64,000 nt of DNA, taken from positions 237,627-301,626 of the forward strand of contig JNEN01000922.1 in assembly GCA_000697355.1 (NCBI GenBank), in the 5' to 3' direction. Numbering within the stretch: the first letter of the stretch is position 1; each line of letters opens with the position of its first letter. Both the position numbers and the translations under genes were made by a program. Below are positions 34,281-45,254 of this stretch, piece by piece. The stretch comes from Syncephalastrum monosporum B8922. Its lineage: Eukaryota > Mucoromycota > Mucoromycetes > Mucorales > Syncephalastraceae. Below the pieces are notes generated by a model. That model did not search any database, was not told the origin of the DNA, and saw nothing but the letters and a program-made list of their open reading frames with translations.

Positions 34281-34612
34281 GAGAGGCGAGAGAGAAGGGA
34301 AATGAAAACGAAACGAAAGAAGGTATAAAAAGGAAGATAGGGGACAGAGAGCGAGAGAGTCGCAGTGATATACAAAGAAGGGAAATGAGGAGTCATGTAA
34401 ACCTAATACTGTCTGTACAATATTATACAGGCTGCTCAACTCTGTGAGCTTGGATTGGCGATCCAGGAGGTTTTTGTACCCCCGGGGTCGACGAAGATTT
34501 CCTGCACGGCCTGCCACACATTTCCGTGGCTGATTTCCATTGCTCCCTTTATTCTTCTCTCTATCCCTCTTCTCATTCTTCTTTCTATCCGCACCTACAT
34601 ATTCGATTGAGA
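34281..34612. other. divergent promoter region, PA-TM-RING / DUF202 genes
   Basis: Short head-to-head intergenic DNA, pyrimidine-rich just before the DUF202 ATG. No gene. Confidence 0.45.
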
Positions 34613-35187
34613 ATGGAGGCTGAAGCACGAGCCCCATTTACCTTCTGCAACAATGACAAATGCTCCTCTAAATTCAATTTCCTCGATTTTGGCACCATTC
34701 ACACTTTTGTCGACGGTCCTGACCCTCGAGGTAAATATTCTACCTTTTCTTTTCTCACATACACTGACCAATTCTTATGCAGACCACTTTGCAAATGAGC
34801 GCAATACGTTGATATGGTTACGGACGGGGATGGTACTTGCTCTTATTGGTAAGGTTCAGGGCTCGCGAAGAAAAGTCGAGTTTTTCTGAAAATCAAACAG
34901 GATTCATGACATTGCTGGATATCCGTACCCGGGTCTTTGCCCCTGCGCAGTCATTTCCCTTTACCGACGACGACGATACATCTTCGCTTCGAGTCCACAT
35001 CCTCGCCTATATCTTTGTGGGCCTCGGCCTTTTGAGTATCGTGGTCTCGCTCTTCATTTACTTCAGAAACATGAGCCGCATCGTTTCCAGGAAAATCGTG
35101 GTTGGCCACGGTTGGGCTGGCTACTCCATGGTCCTGAGCATTCTCCTCTTTGTTGTATTCGTCATGGCTGCTGCCATCGCAGTCTAA
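34613..35187 (+). CDS. DUF202-family membrane protein
   Basis: Three exons (34613-34730, 34783-34848, 34901-35187) close to 156 aa. The DUF202 mark is ANERNTLIWLRTGMVLALIG, followed by two more membrane helices (HILAYIFVGLGLLSIVVSLF and YSMVLSILLFVVFVMAAAIA). The first about 40 residues are soluble and carry two cysteines in CNNDKC. DUF202 members include bacterial YidH and the Vtc1 subunit of the fungal polyphosphate polymerase, so a vacuolar or plasma membrane role is possible. The sequence does not identify it as Vtc1. All three introns and exons agree in phase. Confidence 0.8.
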
Positions 35188-35289
35188 TATACCCACTCTC
35201 GTCTTTTTGTTCTAAATATTTCATTTTTTTCTCTTTTTTTTTCTCTCTTTTTTTCCTTTGCTTTGATCCTTTTGGTATAACTGAATCCA

Positions 35290-35991
35290 TCAAGCAAACA
35301 TCTTGCGGTACGCATCTCGGAGTGCCTTGTCCTGATGTTTGCTTGCTTTCTTCAGATACTGCAACTCATTCTTCACAAGGGCATCTAATACGACACACAG
35401 TAAGCCCGCCATCCTGGATTTCCATACTTTCATCCTGGTTTTTCCTTGTCTCCTTACCATCAGGGTTGCGTGCAGCCACAACATTGAGCAGTTCGCGTGC
35501 TTCATCGACATTGCCGAGCCGAGCGTGGGCTTGTCCCTGACGGAACTTGGCCTTCATGTTCTCAGGATCCATCTCCAACACCTGTTGCATATCAATATAT
35601 GTGTGTATCCAACTATGGGAGACCCACCTTCTTGGAACATTCGAGAACGCGTCCCCACTTCTCTTGCTTCGATAATACAGCTATAACGTCGTGCCTCAGC
35701 AATTGTCAATGCCATTGACCGAGATTCATACCCGACATGTTATTATAAACTTTGACCATTTCTTCATTTGTCCGTTTCTTCACATCCTCATGGGGCTGCA
35801 TGCCGCCCAGCGTACGCAGGTGCAGTAACGCGTGGTGGTATTGAGTCAGTGCTATTGAGGCTGTGAGTTGGAGCAAAAAAAGCGACAGCGAGTGATTTAC
35901 CTGGTACGAATTCACCGTTTTTGAAAAACGTGTTGCCTTGCTCGCGGTGATCGGCACCTTTGCGCAGGCCTTCTTCGATATGCGGCTCCAT
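35290..35991 (-). CDS. TTC9-like TPR protein
   Basis: Five exons close to 163 aa: 35901-35991, 35732-35860, 35628-35680, 35458-35581 and 35290-35384. The protein is mostly tetratricopeptide repeats: GNTFFKNGEFV, then YHHALLHLRTL, then KVYNNMS, and a full repeat around MDPENMKAKFRQGQAHARLGN. The split first repeat and the HALLHL helix resemble TTC9 and the TPR part of large FK506-binding proteins. No peptidyl-prolyl isomerase domain is present. TPRs bind partner peptides such as the C-terminus of Hsp90; a chaperone link here is inference. Confidence 0.8.
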
Positions 35992-37804
35992 AATTACAGT
36001 GTAGGACGGGAAGAAATTGTTACTACGTTTTCGAAACGTTCCTGCAAAAAATCAGTCCCACCGCCCGTTTTGCAGTCATTGTCACACCCTTGATATCCTT
36101 CCACTACGCATGATATCACTGATACTGTACCGTGTCTCTGCCTCAGCTTGCAAAGAAAGAGACGGCTATATAGTGTTATTCCAGGTACAGATCGACAAAT
36201 TGCTCTGCACATTTATGCAACATCAAGCTTTTCCCAGAATGCTCTATTTACTTGATACGAGCAGCATTATCATAGATGGGTCTTCTATCGTTAATGCCAT
36301 TGTGAATCTCATCGCGACTTATTCTACTTGTCTATGCTGTATGGATAACTCATAAAATTCTTCTGTCTTGCCACCGTCCCGTGAAAGGATAATTTTTGTC
36401 ATGTAAATGATGAATATAAAACATATGGAGGGAATACAAAGCTTAGGAACATGAACATACGAAAAAAGAAGTAGATGAAGCGGGAAAAGGAGAAGGAAAA
36501 AAGGAAGAGAGCAAGCAGAGGAAAGGCTGCACACACAAAGAGACGGTCTAAACCGATCGCTGCATCTTGAATTTAGCAGAGAGCGCTTCATGAAAGAGCC
36601 AGTCCGAGTGTATATGACGCGCGATGTATGTTTCGTTACAGCATTTGAGCTCTGATGTTTTCCTCTATTTTATGGTATACATTGTAATTGTATAAAATTA
36701 ATCAGAGAAGTTGTTATCTGCGCATACGTCTGCTTGGTACCCTCTTGGAGACACCTTTTGATTAGTTTGTCGTCTGTATTTTTATGCAACAGACGATCTG
36801 AGATACTTCCTTCTGAAGCTGTACTTAATTCTGCTGGACTGGACACTAGGACACGTTTATGTTTGCATTGAATCTTACAGGCAGTTGGTCAGTACACAAG
36901 TACATGTCACGCACTTCACACCCTGTACTATCATTATGCTATTATGGAACGCGGGACTATGGAAGCAATGCGCTTAAATTTGGCGAAGACCGAAGCTCCT
37001 CAGCAAATATACTCATTCGGAAGTTTCGGCCAAAAAATCATCAGGAGGTTAAGACTGGAGGAAACGTTTTTAGCAGAACCCTACATAAGAGAAGAAGCCA
37101 GCAAAGTATACAAACTTTTTTACTGACCTTGGACACTTCAGCTACTGTGGAAAGCTCACTCCTCCCAACAACATCGAAAATGAGGCAGATGATTGTCTAA
37201 TGATATACAAGGTAGGAGTGTGTACCCGCTGTCAGATGTGATGTTTCATGAAAGATAAACTGAACTAGTCATCGCCGTCAACAGACAACGTAAAGACCAT
37301 TCGATTCACGAAGGGCTTGGTAACACGTTGAAGTCTCGGTACTGGTCGAGAGATCTACCTAGATAACATAGTTTGCTTTTCCTGATTGGTGCCGCTTCTC
37401 TAAATGATCTGGCATATATCCATATTGTCTTCTATTACCATTGCCTTGAGCACTAATACACAACACCTTAGATTTCTGCTGTCTTTGTATAAAGCGTAGT
37501 TGGGTGCTTCTCTCATCGATTATAAATCCCGAAGGTCACTCTAGATGTATCATAATAGAATCTTAATGAAAGCCTGCATCTGTGATGAATAGCATAGAGT
37601 CATAATAGTATACATACCCTCGTCAGAGAATAATGGACTATAAAAGGTAATGATAAGATAGGGTGCTGCTGAGAGAAATTAGACATCATTGGTGTGACGC
37701 GAAGATGCGCAATTATCTCTTATCAATCGGTCCCTTCCCACAGCTCGCATCCCCTTCTTCTCCACCTTTTTTTATTTTTATTTTTCTCGTGCATACTTTT
37801 TCGA
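35992..37804. other. gene-poor interval
   Basis: About 1.8 kb between divergent genes, AT-rich. The longest frame (36859-37200, + strand) has no domain and lacks supporting splice sites. A TATA-like TATAAAA lies near 37639, upstream of the arrestin gene. I see no transposon, repeat array or RNA gene. Confidence 0.5.
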
Positions 37805-38908
37805 ATGAGAAGGTTTGTGAGTACGAGTACACCCGTCGATGTGGTGATCGATGAAGCACCGGTTTATTTCATCGGGCCAGCCACGCGGGACAATCCAATG
37901 TGGCATGTACGAACGCGGGTGATGGGCAAGGTGCTCTTCCACGACCGCAAGATCAAATGGAACCGTATCACACTGCAGCTGGTGGGTCGAGCTGGGCTAA
38001 CCATTCAGGCCCCAGCAAGCTCACTCCCGCGTGAAGCTGTAGGAGCGATGGATGCCAACGGAAGAACGACGCTGCAGACAACCATACGCGTGTGCGACAT
38101 TGAGAAGGAGCTTATCTTTGGCGGTCAAGACGAGATCGAGTTTGGGCTGCACCTCCCAACGCACTTGCCGCCTACGATCAAGACTCAGCATGCTTTTGTG
38201 GAGTACACCCTCGTCGCCAACTTTTCGGCCGGGACGTTCTTCAAAAAGTACCGCATCCAGCGCACGGTGATACTCAAGCGGCATTACCTGCCCGGCCCTT
38301 CTGCCCTGATTCCTAGCACGGAGCATCACGGCGTGCGCGAGTTCTTTGCGTGGATTGCCGAGATGCCGAAAGCAGTCGCGCTCGAGACAGGCGAAGTCGT
38401 GATTGCGCTGCGCTGGAGCGTTGAAAAGGAGCGCGTCGAGGTGGACAGGGTGGACATTGGTCTACTCGAAATCGAGACGTACCGGTTCACGACCAAGCAA
38501 GGGCTCCATAACCTACCGCCGGTCACGACTGCGTTTCCCGTGACAACCTACCATCCTCCTACTTTCACGACCACATCCGAAACCCACTTTGTCCGTACTT
38601 TGATTCCTACAACGGTCCGCACCCACCACTTTGACCCGTTCCTCGAAATAGCGCACAAAACGCGCGTGACCATCCATTTCTCACAGGGTCATTCGCCTCT
38701 TCAACTCGAGTTTCCCATTATTATAACCGACTATCCTGCCAATTTCAATCATAATCATGCAAACACAGCTGCATACAATAGTGATCCGATACCATCGCAG
38801 CCTTCTGCGGGTAATGCAACTGTGATTCCTGGTGATGATGCGGTCGCGGTCGACCTCGATCTCCCAGAGTATACGCCGCGTTATGAGCACGTCTCGGCCG
38901 AGTCTTGA
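37805..38908 (+). CDS. alpha-arrestin-like protein
   Basis: Single-exon gene of 367 aa, unusual in this window. The arrestin N-domain is seen in EAPVYFIGPATRDNP, VMGKVLFHDRKIKWNRITLQLVG and the block EIEFGLHLPTHLPPTIKT followed by VEYTL. The C-domain follows, with beta-strand patterns around VALETGEVVIALRW and RVTIHFSQG. The C-terminus is Asp/Asn/Pro-rich and ends with a PEYTPRYE-type patch resembling the PY motifs that recruit Rsp5-type ubiquitin ligases. Fungal alpha-arrestins act as adaptors for endocytosis of membrane transporters. The start at 37805 gives the tightest domain fit; an upstream in-frame extension is open but low in complexity. Confidence 0.82.
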   Translation: MRRFVSTSTPVDVVIDEAPVYFIGPATRDNPMWHVRTRVMGKVLFHDRKIKWNRITLQLVGRAGLTIQAPASSLPREAVGAMDANGRTTLQTTIRVCDIEKELIFGGQDEIEFGLHLPTHLPPTIKTQHAFVEYTLVANFSAGTFFKKYRIQRTVILKRHYLPGPSALIPSTEHHGVREFFAWIAEMPKAVALETGEVVIALRWSVEKERVEVDRVDIGLLEIETYRFTTKQGLHNLPPVTTAFPVTTYHPPTFTTTSETHFVRTLIPTTVRTHHFDPFLEIAHKTRVTIHFSQGHSPLQLEFPIIITDYPANFNHNHANTAAYNSDPIPSQPSAGNATVIPGDDAVAVDLDLPEYTPRYEHVSAES

Positions 38909-39258
38909 CATTTTTACCTTTCTTTTCGTCCTGTTTCATGTACATATATATACACACAGCAAATGCTCACCATAGTAATATACACTCACGCAATAAACTG
39001 TACGAAATATTTATCACGAGCAACGAATACCGTTCAAGGCAGATACAATTTCGCTGTTGCGGAGCAGCATGCTACGCAAATCCAGGCAATGATTTATCTG
39101 AGTTCTTCAGTGCTTGCATTGTTGCCTTCTTCCGTTGAAGCCACCCTTTTCGTATGACGGAAAAAGGTTTTGATAAGGCAAGTGGCATCGCCCCGTAAGG
39201 ATCATGTACCGAGCTCATGTCTTGTCATAGATCAATGTACCAGAAACAGTCCCACTAG
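38909..39258. other. short intergenic region with unresolved 5' exon of next gene
   Basis: Several splice-like sites occur here, including a GTAAGG donor near 39198 and an acceptor near 39229, so the first exon of the following gene probably lies within it. No combination gave a consistent frame. Confidence 0.4.
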
Positions 39259-40782
39259 GTGATCTGGACGTTACCATTTTTCCTCTGGATCACTACCTTT
39301 GTACGTCCATTCAAACTCTATTTCGCCCGTCTTATTGATCTCGTTTATGCAGTAATCGTCTATTACGCAAGGTACACCGATCCAGGATGGGTTCCAGTGA
39401 AAGAATGTCTGTCGGTGGACGTCCACCACCCTGTTGAGCATGTCTATTTGTTTTGCAGGGCAGAAAGCGTGCTTGTTGTCGTAACGACACACCGCCAGTC
39501 TTTTCTACTGCACTTGACTTATCGAGATTTGTGTCATATCAAAGACGCTATCGAATTCGAGATGCACTCTCTATCTACCCTCGAAGGCGTTCCTATCCAA
39601 CATGCGCGCAGAATAAAATACACACCCAATTATTGCCCGTCCGAACTCACCCTGTCACAATTGGGTCTGCCCGCCCACCTTGCGGATCTCCACCTTGCCA
39701 CATCCCCTCCTTCTTCCTCCACGGTCCCTTACCTCTTTCGCGCCATCACCAAACCGAAAAGTGACAAAGATCTACAGCGGCAGGTCGCCCTCCGCCAGGC
39801 CCGTGATGGTATGTCATGCTTTACTCGCAACGGTCCCTCCTGACATGTCTGCTGCCAACAGATGTGCTCCAATATGCAAAGCAAGATGTGTCCAAAGAAA
39901 ATCTCCTGGATACCCTGCAAGGTCATGTCAACACCAGCGACTGTGCCTATGTCTCACAGTACGTATATATGCATACTGGTCTTATCATCAAGCCATTTAT
40001 CCCATGCCTTTGCCCTTTTTAGTCTTGATTCTTATGGTCCCTGTCAGTCAGTCGAAGACATGCTTGATGATCATGAAGAAATTGATCTTTCCCGGGTGGC
40101 CATGATCGACATTCATGACATGGCTCCTATGCCTAAGCCAGGTACAATAGCAATTAAACCGCTCTCGCGCGCTCAACTCATACATTGGTCAGGAAACCAA
40201 AGGGCTGCTTGGATACAAGAAGCATTGACGCTAGGCGCGACCACCTACGGTACCGAGTTGCGTCCGGAATCAGATGATCAACCGAGATACTTGGGTAACA
40301 ACGCGTCCTTCAACGTATCTGTTTCCGCACGCGCGCTGGCCTCGTTCTGGCAACCTGGACTGCCTGCCGAAATCGAAGTGCCGTTCGAGCCCGACATGAC
40401 GGTAGGCCCTGCCGGCTTGTTTCCGACGGTGAAGGACGTGCCGATGGAAACTCAAAAGCCAGCAGCAACGGAAACACTAGCTCAGACAGGTGAGGAAGAG
40501 ACAATGATCCCAGCCGTGGTCGAGACTGCGGCGAAGCGCAAGCGTCGTGGCGAGCCCCCCGCGTCTCAGCCGGGGCCTGCGGCGAGCTCTTTTCCGATGG
40601 ATACCCAGGAGAACATCCCTGCGAGTATGCCGCTGGAACCGTTGTCTCAGGATGTATTTGCGATGCCAAATAGTCTCGATGACATCCCTGCTACTCAACC
40701 TGTCACGGGCAGATTTGCTGAGCGACCCAAGCCTAAGAAAACCAAGTCCAAGAAAAAGCCGCGTCTTCGAGGCTTCAAGTAA
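39259..40782 (+). CDS. unknown protein with basic C-terminal tail; 5' end unresolved
   Basis: The resolved exons are about 39259-39808, 39862-39958 and 40023-40782, about 468 codons in phase. The left end is only the limit of the open frame; there is no ATG there, and the true first exon is not fixed. The N-terminal part is beta/hydrophobic-patterned (VYLFCRAESVLVVVTTHRQ). The middle has acidic stretches (DDHEEIDLSRV). The last about 100 residues are Pro/Glu-rich and end in a strongly basic KPKKTKSKKKPRLRG tail, consistent with a nuclear protein. I do not recognise the family. Basic tail and length suit a chromatin or RNA-binding role, but that is only a guess. Confidence 0.6.
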
Positions 40783-40925
40783 TCCCGTTATTCGCATCTT
40801 TGTACATATAATACCCCGTCGCTTTTAACTTGCACAATTCACACAAAATTACCACATCCATTAGCGATCAACAATCACATGCATGGTCATAATACAATAT
40901 TCTTTTTTTTTTTTGCTTGCATTTA

Positions 40926-42134
40926 TTATTGAAACGCAATGTCCCATTTTTGTGCGACCGCCGCCTTGCTCCCGCTGGCAAAACCAGTGCCTTCCGGGCT
41001 CATATCAATGATATCCTTGGACTTGGTCTTCTTTTCACAAACATAGCACTTTTTAGACTTCTTGACAAACATGTCGGCGCAGGCGTTGCAGAGGACGTGT
41101 CCACAGTGGCGCATGACGGAAAACTTGGACGCATTCGAGAAAGTCTTCAGGCACGACGGGCACTGGGCTTTCTTAGACTCGCTTTCGTATTGGAATTTGA
41201 CGTCGATCAGCGACTTTATACTATTGCAAAAGGGAAGAAAAAAAAAAGGATAAATAAAGGACTCTCTTTCTCCAATGTACGTTGAAAATGTATACCTGAC
41301 AGGGTGCGGATCCTTGGTGGCAAGACACATGGTCTGTGTGTTGATCGGCTTAATCTCGTCCTTGTACTGCTTGGCTGCTTCAGGTGTCAAGGAGGGCTGT
41401 CACGGGAGTTGCTCGATTAGACATTCATCTGGAGAAGGAGCTTGCCTGGTTGCTTACCAGCCAGAAACTGCCGAGTTTTGACTTGGCTGCCTCCGCCTTT
41501 TCGTTGGCAAGGCGTTCCGAGGTCTCTTCCAGATCTTTCTGGGCTGCTTCCTTGGCGCTCTCTTCAAAGGAACGTTTGACGCCTGCCTTGGGCGTGGAAG
41601 GGGACGAGGGTTCTAAGCATAACAAAGGTAAGCCTGCATGCGATTGAAGGTGCCTGGTCGGATGGGGTTATCTACTTTTTTCAGCGGGCGAGGGTTCTTT
41701 GAGGGACTTCTTTCGGTTGCCGAGCATGCTGGTCTGTGTCTTTTCAAAGTCGTCTAGGAAGGTCTGCTTCGCCTCCTCTTCGTCGCGCAGGCGCTGATCC
41801 TCGAGCGCCTTGAGCTTCTGCTCTTGGGCTTTCTGTTCGCGCTGAATGTTTTGTTTCTGGAGCAATATAGATTCGTAAATGCACTCGCGACAGGCAAGAT
41901 GCCCTTGTGTGCACGCCACTGGATCGCGTGCGGTTTGTAAGCAGAGGAAACAGGCATCGTATTCTCTGTAGGAATCGCGACCGAGGCGTTGCTAATAGTA
42001 TGCAATCATAAGCCTCGATTACTCTTGTTTTGCTTTCGTGCGACACATACCTTTTTAGTGCCATAATCAAGGGATTTGGATTCGTGGTATGTGAAAACAC
42101 TGGAAGCAGTGTTGTTCTTGGAATGGCGAGGCAT
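40926..42134 (-). CDS. NOSIP-like E3 ubiquitin ligase
   Basis: Five exons close to 316 aa: 42051-42134, 41676-41991, 41458-41612, 41296-41396 and 40926-41220. The start MPRHSKNNTASSVFTYHE matches the NOSIP N-terminus. A split U-box/RING region follows: CFLCLQTARDPVACTQGHLACRECI, then a long Lys/Glu/Gln coiled coil. The C-terminal half has a second ring-like part (CPSCLKTFSN...CGHVLCNACADMF...CYVCEK). In animals NOSIP ubiquitinates targets and associates with the spliceosome. In fungi the homologue is probably nuclear. The domain order and length fit the family well. Confidence 0.9.
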
Positions 42135-42761
42135 CTCGAAGTTGGATCGGCTGGGTTGGGGGTGGGGCGGGGAGGACGGCAAGCAACAGAGCAGAACAGA
42201 GCAACACCGACAAATAAAATACAAAGTTCAATTGATTCATTCAAGTAAATAACACGAATTAATCAGATAGCATTCGGCAATAAACTTCACCGATTAGCAT
42301 TACACGGTTTGAAAGGAAGGAGATAATATACCATATACGACGAACTTTCAGTTACAATTGAGAGGCATCCCATCGAAAGATCTTATCTATAGGTAGGATG
42401 GACTATTCCACTGCAGTATAATGATAAAGATTTATACAGTATCGACAGTACACAAGCCATAATAGTAAGAAGAATCGAGCTCTTCCTGGCCTGGTTGATT
42501 TGGTTGGGGCATGGAGGAGAGGGGGGGGGGGCATTATAGAGAAGTAAAGTTTACGATACACACACATACATACATACGTTTACAGCTACAGCGACAGCTA
42601 CAGCTACAGCTACAGACACAGATACAGATACAGATACAGATACAGATACAGACACAGATGGAATACACATAATATTACGCCTTCTTTGCTTTTCTTTCCT
42701 TCTTTTGATCTTCCCCTTTTCTTTTCTTTTTCTTTTTCTTTTTTGTATTTTCTCTTTTGCG
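42135..42761. other. divergent intergenic region with G-run and microsatellite
   Basis: Upstream of NOSIP-like and SKN7 genes. It contains an 11-G run at about 42521-42531 and an imperfect ACAGCT/ACAGAT repeat at about 42582-42660. A CT-rich stretch precedes the SKN7 ATG. No gene. Confidence 0.6.
42582..42660. repeat. imperfect hexanucleotide microsatellite (ACAGCT/ACAGAT)
   Basis: About 13 units of a CA(G)-type hexamer, with the unit changing from ACAGCT to ACAGAT across the array. It lies about 100 bp before the SKN7 start codon, in its promoter or 5' UTR. Confidence 0.8.
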
Positions 42762-44628
42762 ATGCTCGCTCCATCTTCTGGGATGGCGTCGGGATCCTCA
42801 TTCAGCTCTTCCCCTCCTTCACCCACGACGAGCACCATCCCCGACTTTGTCAAGAAGCTCTTCAAGTAATAAAAATGGACAGAATGGAAAAGAAATGATG
42901 AAGAGACGCGTATATCAAGCCAACATCCCTCCTTTACCTCTTTGAAAGGATGTTGAGCGATACAAGTCGGCCGGATATATTAACATGGGGAGCCGACGGC
43001 AACTCGTTTGTGGTGAAGGATCCAAATGAATTCGCGCGTTTGGTCCTGCCAAAGCATTTCAAACACTCGAATTTCGCGAGTTTCGTGCGCCAACTCAACA
43101 AATATGACTTCCACAAGGTGCGCAACCCAGACGATGGCCAGCGCCCTTACGGTGACCAGGTCCGTGCGTAAATCACCTTCGACATGACTACAGCCCACTA
43201 ACTTATCCTGTTGCATGTACATGTAAACATTCAGGCGTGGGAGTTCCATCATCCTTACTTTTCTTATGGGCGGGAGGACCTTTTGGACGGCATCAAAGTA
43301 AGCTGCTTTTTTTTTTGTTTTCCTTTTTTCGGGTTACCCGCACGGAAAAAGGAAAACGGAAAAAGGAAAGAAAGAAAAAAAAGGCCTTACACATCTATGG
43401 TAGCGCAAAACCGCAGCCAAGCAAGCGCGCCCTCTCGCATCATCTTTGCCCAAAACATTATTGACACCTGACTATAACCGGCTAAGCGAACTAGCCCAGC
43501 AGCTTCAGATCAAAATCCAGCAGGTAGAGGTTGAGCAGGCGACGATGCATTCACGCATGGATGAGATGGAACGCTCGTCTCTGGCGGCCCACACCCTGCT
43601 GCATAGTTTGAAGCAGAATTTAGGCGCACAGGAGCGTCTTTTGACGCAAATCATGCACCATCTACGACAACAACATAGTAAGCGAACAAAAGCACAGGAT
43701 ACGAGCCTGCATAATTGACAAGCCCTCCATCCTTCTTGGCAGCTCCCTTACCTGCGGCAGATGAACGCGTGTCTGCGTTGGCCGTCGCCACCACGACATA
43801 CAATCAGCCTTCTTCGCTTTCACCGACGTCTCCACAGAGCAGCAGTAGCAGTAACAGCAGCACGCTCACACTCACTCCCAGCGGTCGAGCCTCAGTGCCA
43901 TCCTCCGCACCAAATGACAAACACGGTCCCATTGTGACAACGGTGGGGATCGCCCGACGGAACGCGGTTCCGATCAAGTGGTCCGTGCCACCCAGGGTAC
44001 TCCTCGTCGACGACGACTCGATTTTTCGCAAGGTCTCGACGCGGCTGCTCCAGATGGCAGGCTGCACGATTGACGTTGCTGTGGATGGTCTCGAAGCGAT
44101 CAATAAGCTGAATGGAGAGCGGTATGATATTGTGCTCATGGTACGTTTAAAGGAACCCGCAGAGAAGGAAGGGCGACGCGCTGCCTTACTAATGCGGTAT
44201 ATTGTTTGTAGGACATTGTTATGCCAAATCTGGATGGTATCTCGGCCACTCGAAATATCCGGCGGTATGATACATGGACACCAATTATTTCCATGACAGC
44301 CAACACCAATGACCAGGACGTGCGTGAATACATTATGAGCGGCATGACAGATATATTACCGAAACCACTCGACCAGCAGGTGCTTGCCAAGTTGCTTGAA
44401 CGGTACTGCGCCCATCTTCGACTCATCAACAGCAACGCCAACGCCAATGCCAATGTCAACGCCAATGTCAACGCCAACGACAGCAAAGAAGTCTCGTCGT
44501 CGCCGTCCTCTTTCTCTTCTCCGGCTGTGAGCTCGGCACCTCACACGATGAGCCACACCAAAGGCATGACAGCCGCAGCTTTCCATCTGGCTCCTTTTCC
44601 AGGCGTTAAAGCAGAACAGCAAGAGTAA
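42762..44628 (+). CDS. SKN7: SKN7-type response regulator transcription factor
   Basis: Transcription factor for oxidative and osmotic stress that combines an HSF-type DNA-binding domain with a phosphorelay receiver. Six exons close to 488 aa: 42762-42865, 42949-43159, 43235-43297, 43404-43677, 43743-44140 and 44212-44628. The HSF domain runs about residues 25-125 ([43 protein letters not shown]). A coiled coil follows ([16 protein letters not shown]). The receiver domain is near residues 300-420: LLVDDDS for the acidic pocket, then the phosphoacceptor D351, which is the first codon of the last exon, then MTAN and KP. The C-terminus has a short Asn/Ala/Val repeat. Signalling is likely by a Ypd1-type phosphotransfer protein. 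Confidence 0.95.
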
Positions 44629-45254
44629 CGAGAGCCACAGCCAGAAAGAATCATCTTGAGTAAGGCGCATCACGTTCAGCATCCACCGCGCTCTTGTCGC
44701 ATTATCATCCTATTTATCATCCTCATCAGGCAGAAAAAACAAGAGAGCTCGCTTCACATCCTACATCATCTCCTCGCTTGCCCCGTAGCACTCTCTCCTC
44801 ACCCCTTTGTTTCTCTCTTTTTTTTTTCGCTATCATACGCTGACACTCATCTTTATTCTTTACACTCCCCCCTCTCCTGATCATAGCCCCCGTCTGTATC
44901 CTTCTGTCCATCTTTCACTCGCTATCTGACTCACTCATGAATCACTCTGTGTGATATCCCTCACTCCTCCCTCATCACACCCTATCGCTTGTTCATATTT
45001 AACTGCTTCATCCTAACTGCCAAAGGCAGCTTGCCCGAGCGCACTACTGAAATATACATATTCATATATACATATATACATATATACATACACATACAAC
45101 GTATCACTCATATAACAACACACAAGTATCTTGTATACAGGCATCGGAGAGAACAGCGAGAGAATGATCTCCAGTGAGGCGGGCCGCTGTTGTGACACAT
45201 GCAGCCGACAAATATCCATGGGTCGTGAGAAAGTTGGTGATTCGTTTTCTTTCC
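44629..45254. other. intergenic, SKN7 3' region to HMG-CoA lyase
   Basis: Contains a CT-rich 3' UTR-like segment, then an ATATACAT-type repeat near 45053-45092. An open frame running into the lyase begins with GTG, not ATG, so it is 5' UTR. No separate gene. Confidence 0.5.

Noticed and set aside
36859..37200. Open frame of 113 codons in the gene-poor interval
   Set aside because: Composition looks non-coding, no recognisable motif, and no compatible splice sites for a longer gene.
45174..45254. N-terminal extension of HMG-CoA lyase
   Set aside because: The extension starts with GTG; the ATG at 45255 gives a normal mitochondrial presequence.
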